Source of the DNA: Limnohabitans sp. JirII-31
Lineage (GTDB): Bacteria; Pseudomonadota; Gammaproteobacteria; Burkholderiales; Burkholderiaceae_C
NCBI RefSeq assembly: GCF_002778315.1
Contig: NZ_NESA01000011.1
Span: 58,539-122,538, forward strand
Length of the DNA: 64,000 bases
Reading direction: 5' to 3'
Shown: piece by piece, positions 63,874 to 64,000 of the stretch
Layout: every line of letters starts with the position of its first letter
How positions within the stretch are numbered: position 1 is the first letter of the stretch
Position numbers and translations under genes: made by a program
Notes under the pieces: generated by a model
Told to the model about the DNA's origin: nothing
The model's input: the letters and a program-made list of their open reading frames with translations, nothing else
Databases searched by the model: none

Positions 63874-64000
63874 TGAATCGCCCCGCATTTCGAGGAGGCC
63901 AGTTGGTTTAAGTTAACGCCTTAGCGTTGGTCTTCTCAGCGAGTTGCCGATAGTAGTTGGTCTCAGCCTCGGCAGGTGGAATATACCCAATACGCTCCAG
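63874..64000 (-). mobile_element. End of an IS3-family insertion sequence, cut by the window edge
   Basis: The C-terminal end of an IS3-type transposase runs off the window. Beyond its stop, TGAATCGCCCCGCATTTCGAGG (starting 63874) is G/C-rich and begins with TG as IS3-family terminal repeats do. The exact boundary cannot be fixed without the other end. Confidence 0.65.
63908..64000 (-). CDS. IS3-family transposase, C-terminal fragment
   Basis: The last 30 codons are visible: LERIGYIPPAEAETNYYRQL, then AEKTNAKALT and stop. This matches the end of the DDE integrase-type OrfB of IS3-family elements. The rest of the gene is outside the window, so intactness is unknown. Confidence 0.75.
   Translation of the reverse strand: MERIGYIPPAEAETNYYRQLAEKTNAKALT

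Overview
The window reads as chromosome of a betaproteobacterium of the order Burkholderiales, most likely family Comamonadaceae (Limnohabitans/Rhodoferax-like). The basis is gene order: a long aa3 cytochrome oxidase cluster with the small accessory proteins typical of that group, rpoH beside it, several Bug-type and TRAP-type solute-binding proteins, and dense overlapping operons with G/C-rich third positions. No rRNA, tRNA or CRISPR array was seen.

1-3310: the tail of a TauE/SafE permease, a MaoC-type hydratase, trmL and comF (minus strand), and a bioC-like methyltransferase. 3430-12410: cytochrome c oxidase structural and assembly genes (ctaC, ctaD, a 36-aa protein, ctaG, DUF2970, ctaE, terminator, a twin-TM protein on the opposite strand, surf1, an SCO-like CxxxC protein, ctaA, ctaB, sco). 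12456-13388: rpoH on the minus strand, preceded by a perfect CIRCE (HrcA) operator. 13591-17221: a TRAP-type binding protein without permease, paired with a hybrid histidine kinase.

17218-23448: a LacI regulator with an 18-bp palindromic operator, divergent from a catabolic operon (intradiol dioxygenase, SDR, beta-keto acid cleavage enzyme, zinc-less MDR-type oxidoreductase, cupin, Bug protein). 23464-25821: tonB-exbB-exbD-exbD. 25865-36440: a uronate/aldarate pathway (garD, LacI-type regulator, uronate dehydrogenase, TRAP transporter, lactonase, Bug protein, gudD, garR) with LacI-type operators at both promoters. The route runs uronate to aldarolactone to aldarate to 5-keto-4-deoxyglucarate, then from tartronate semialdehyde to glycerate; the aldolase is not in the window. 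It is followed by an AEC-family carrier.

37326-41452 is a 4.1-kb accessory island bounded by a 116-bp direct repeat (4 mismatches) of the 3' end of the AEC gene. It holds hipBA, a gene fragment, and a three-gene toxin/antitoxin/unknown module. 41519-44570: LysR, DODA-type dioxygenase, esterase and an unknown protein.

44672-61600, all minus strand: acs, then, reading in transcription order from recC, a 46-aa ORF, recC, recB, recD, a Tat-exported amidohydrolase, and a tight cassette encoding a MotA/ZorA-like channel, a MotB/ZorB-like OmpA protein, an EH-signature (ZorC-like) protein and a DUF4337 membrane protein. The cassette resembles Zorya anti-phage defence but lacks the ZorD helicase and ZorE nuclease, and is the best candidate here for an undescribed system. 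61709-64000: an A/T-rich TPR/O-GlcNAc-transferase-like glycosyltransferase and the end of an IS3-family element cut by the window edge.
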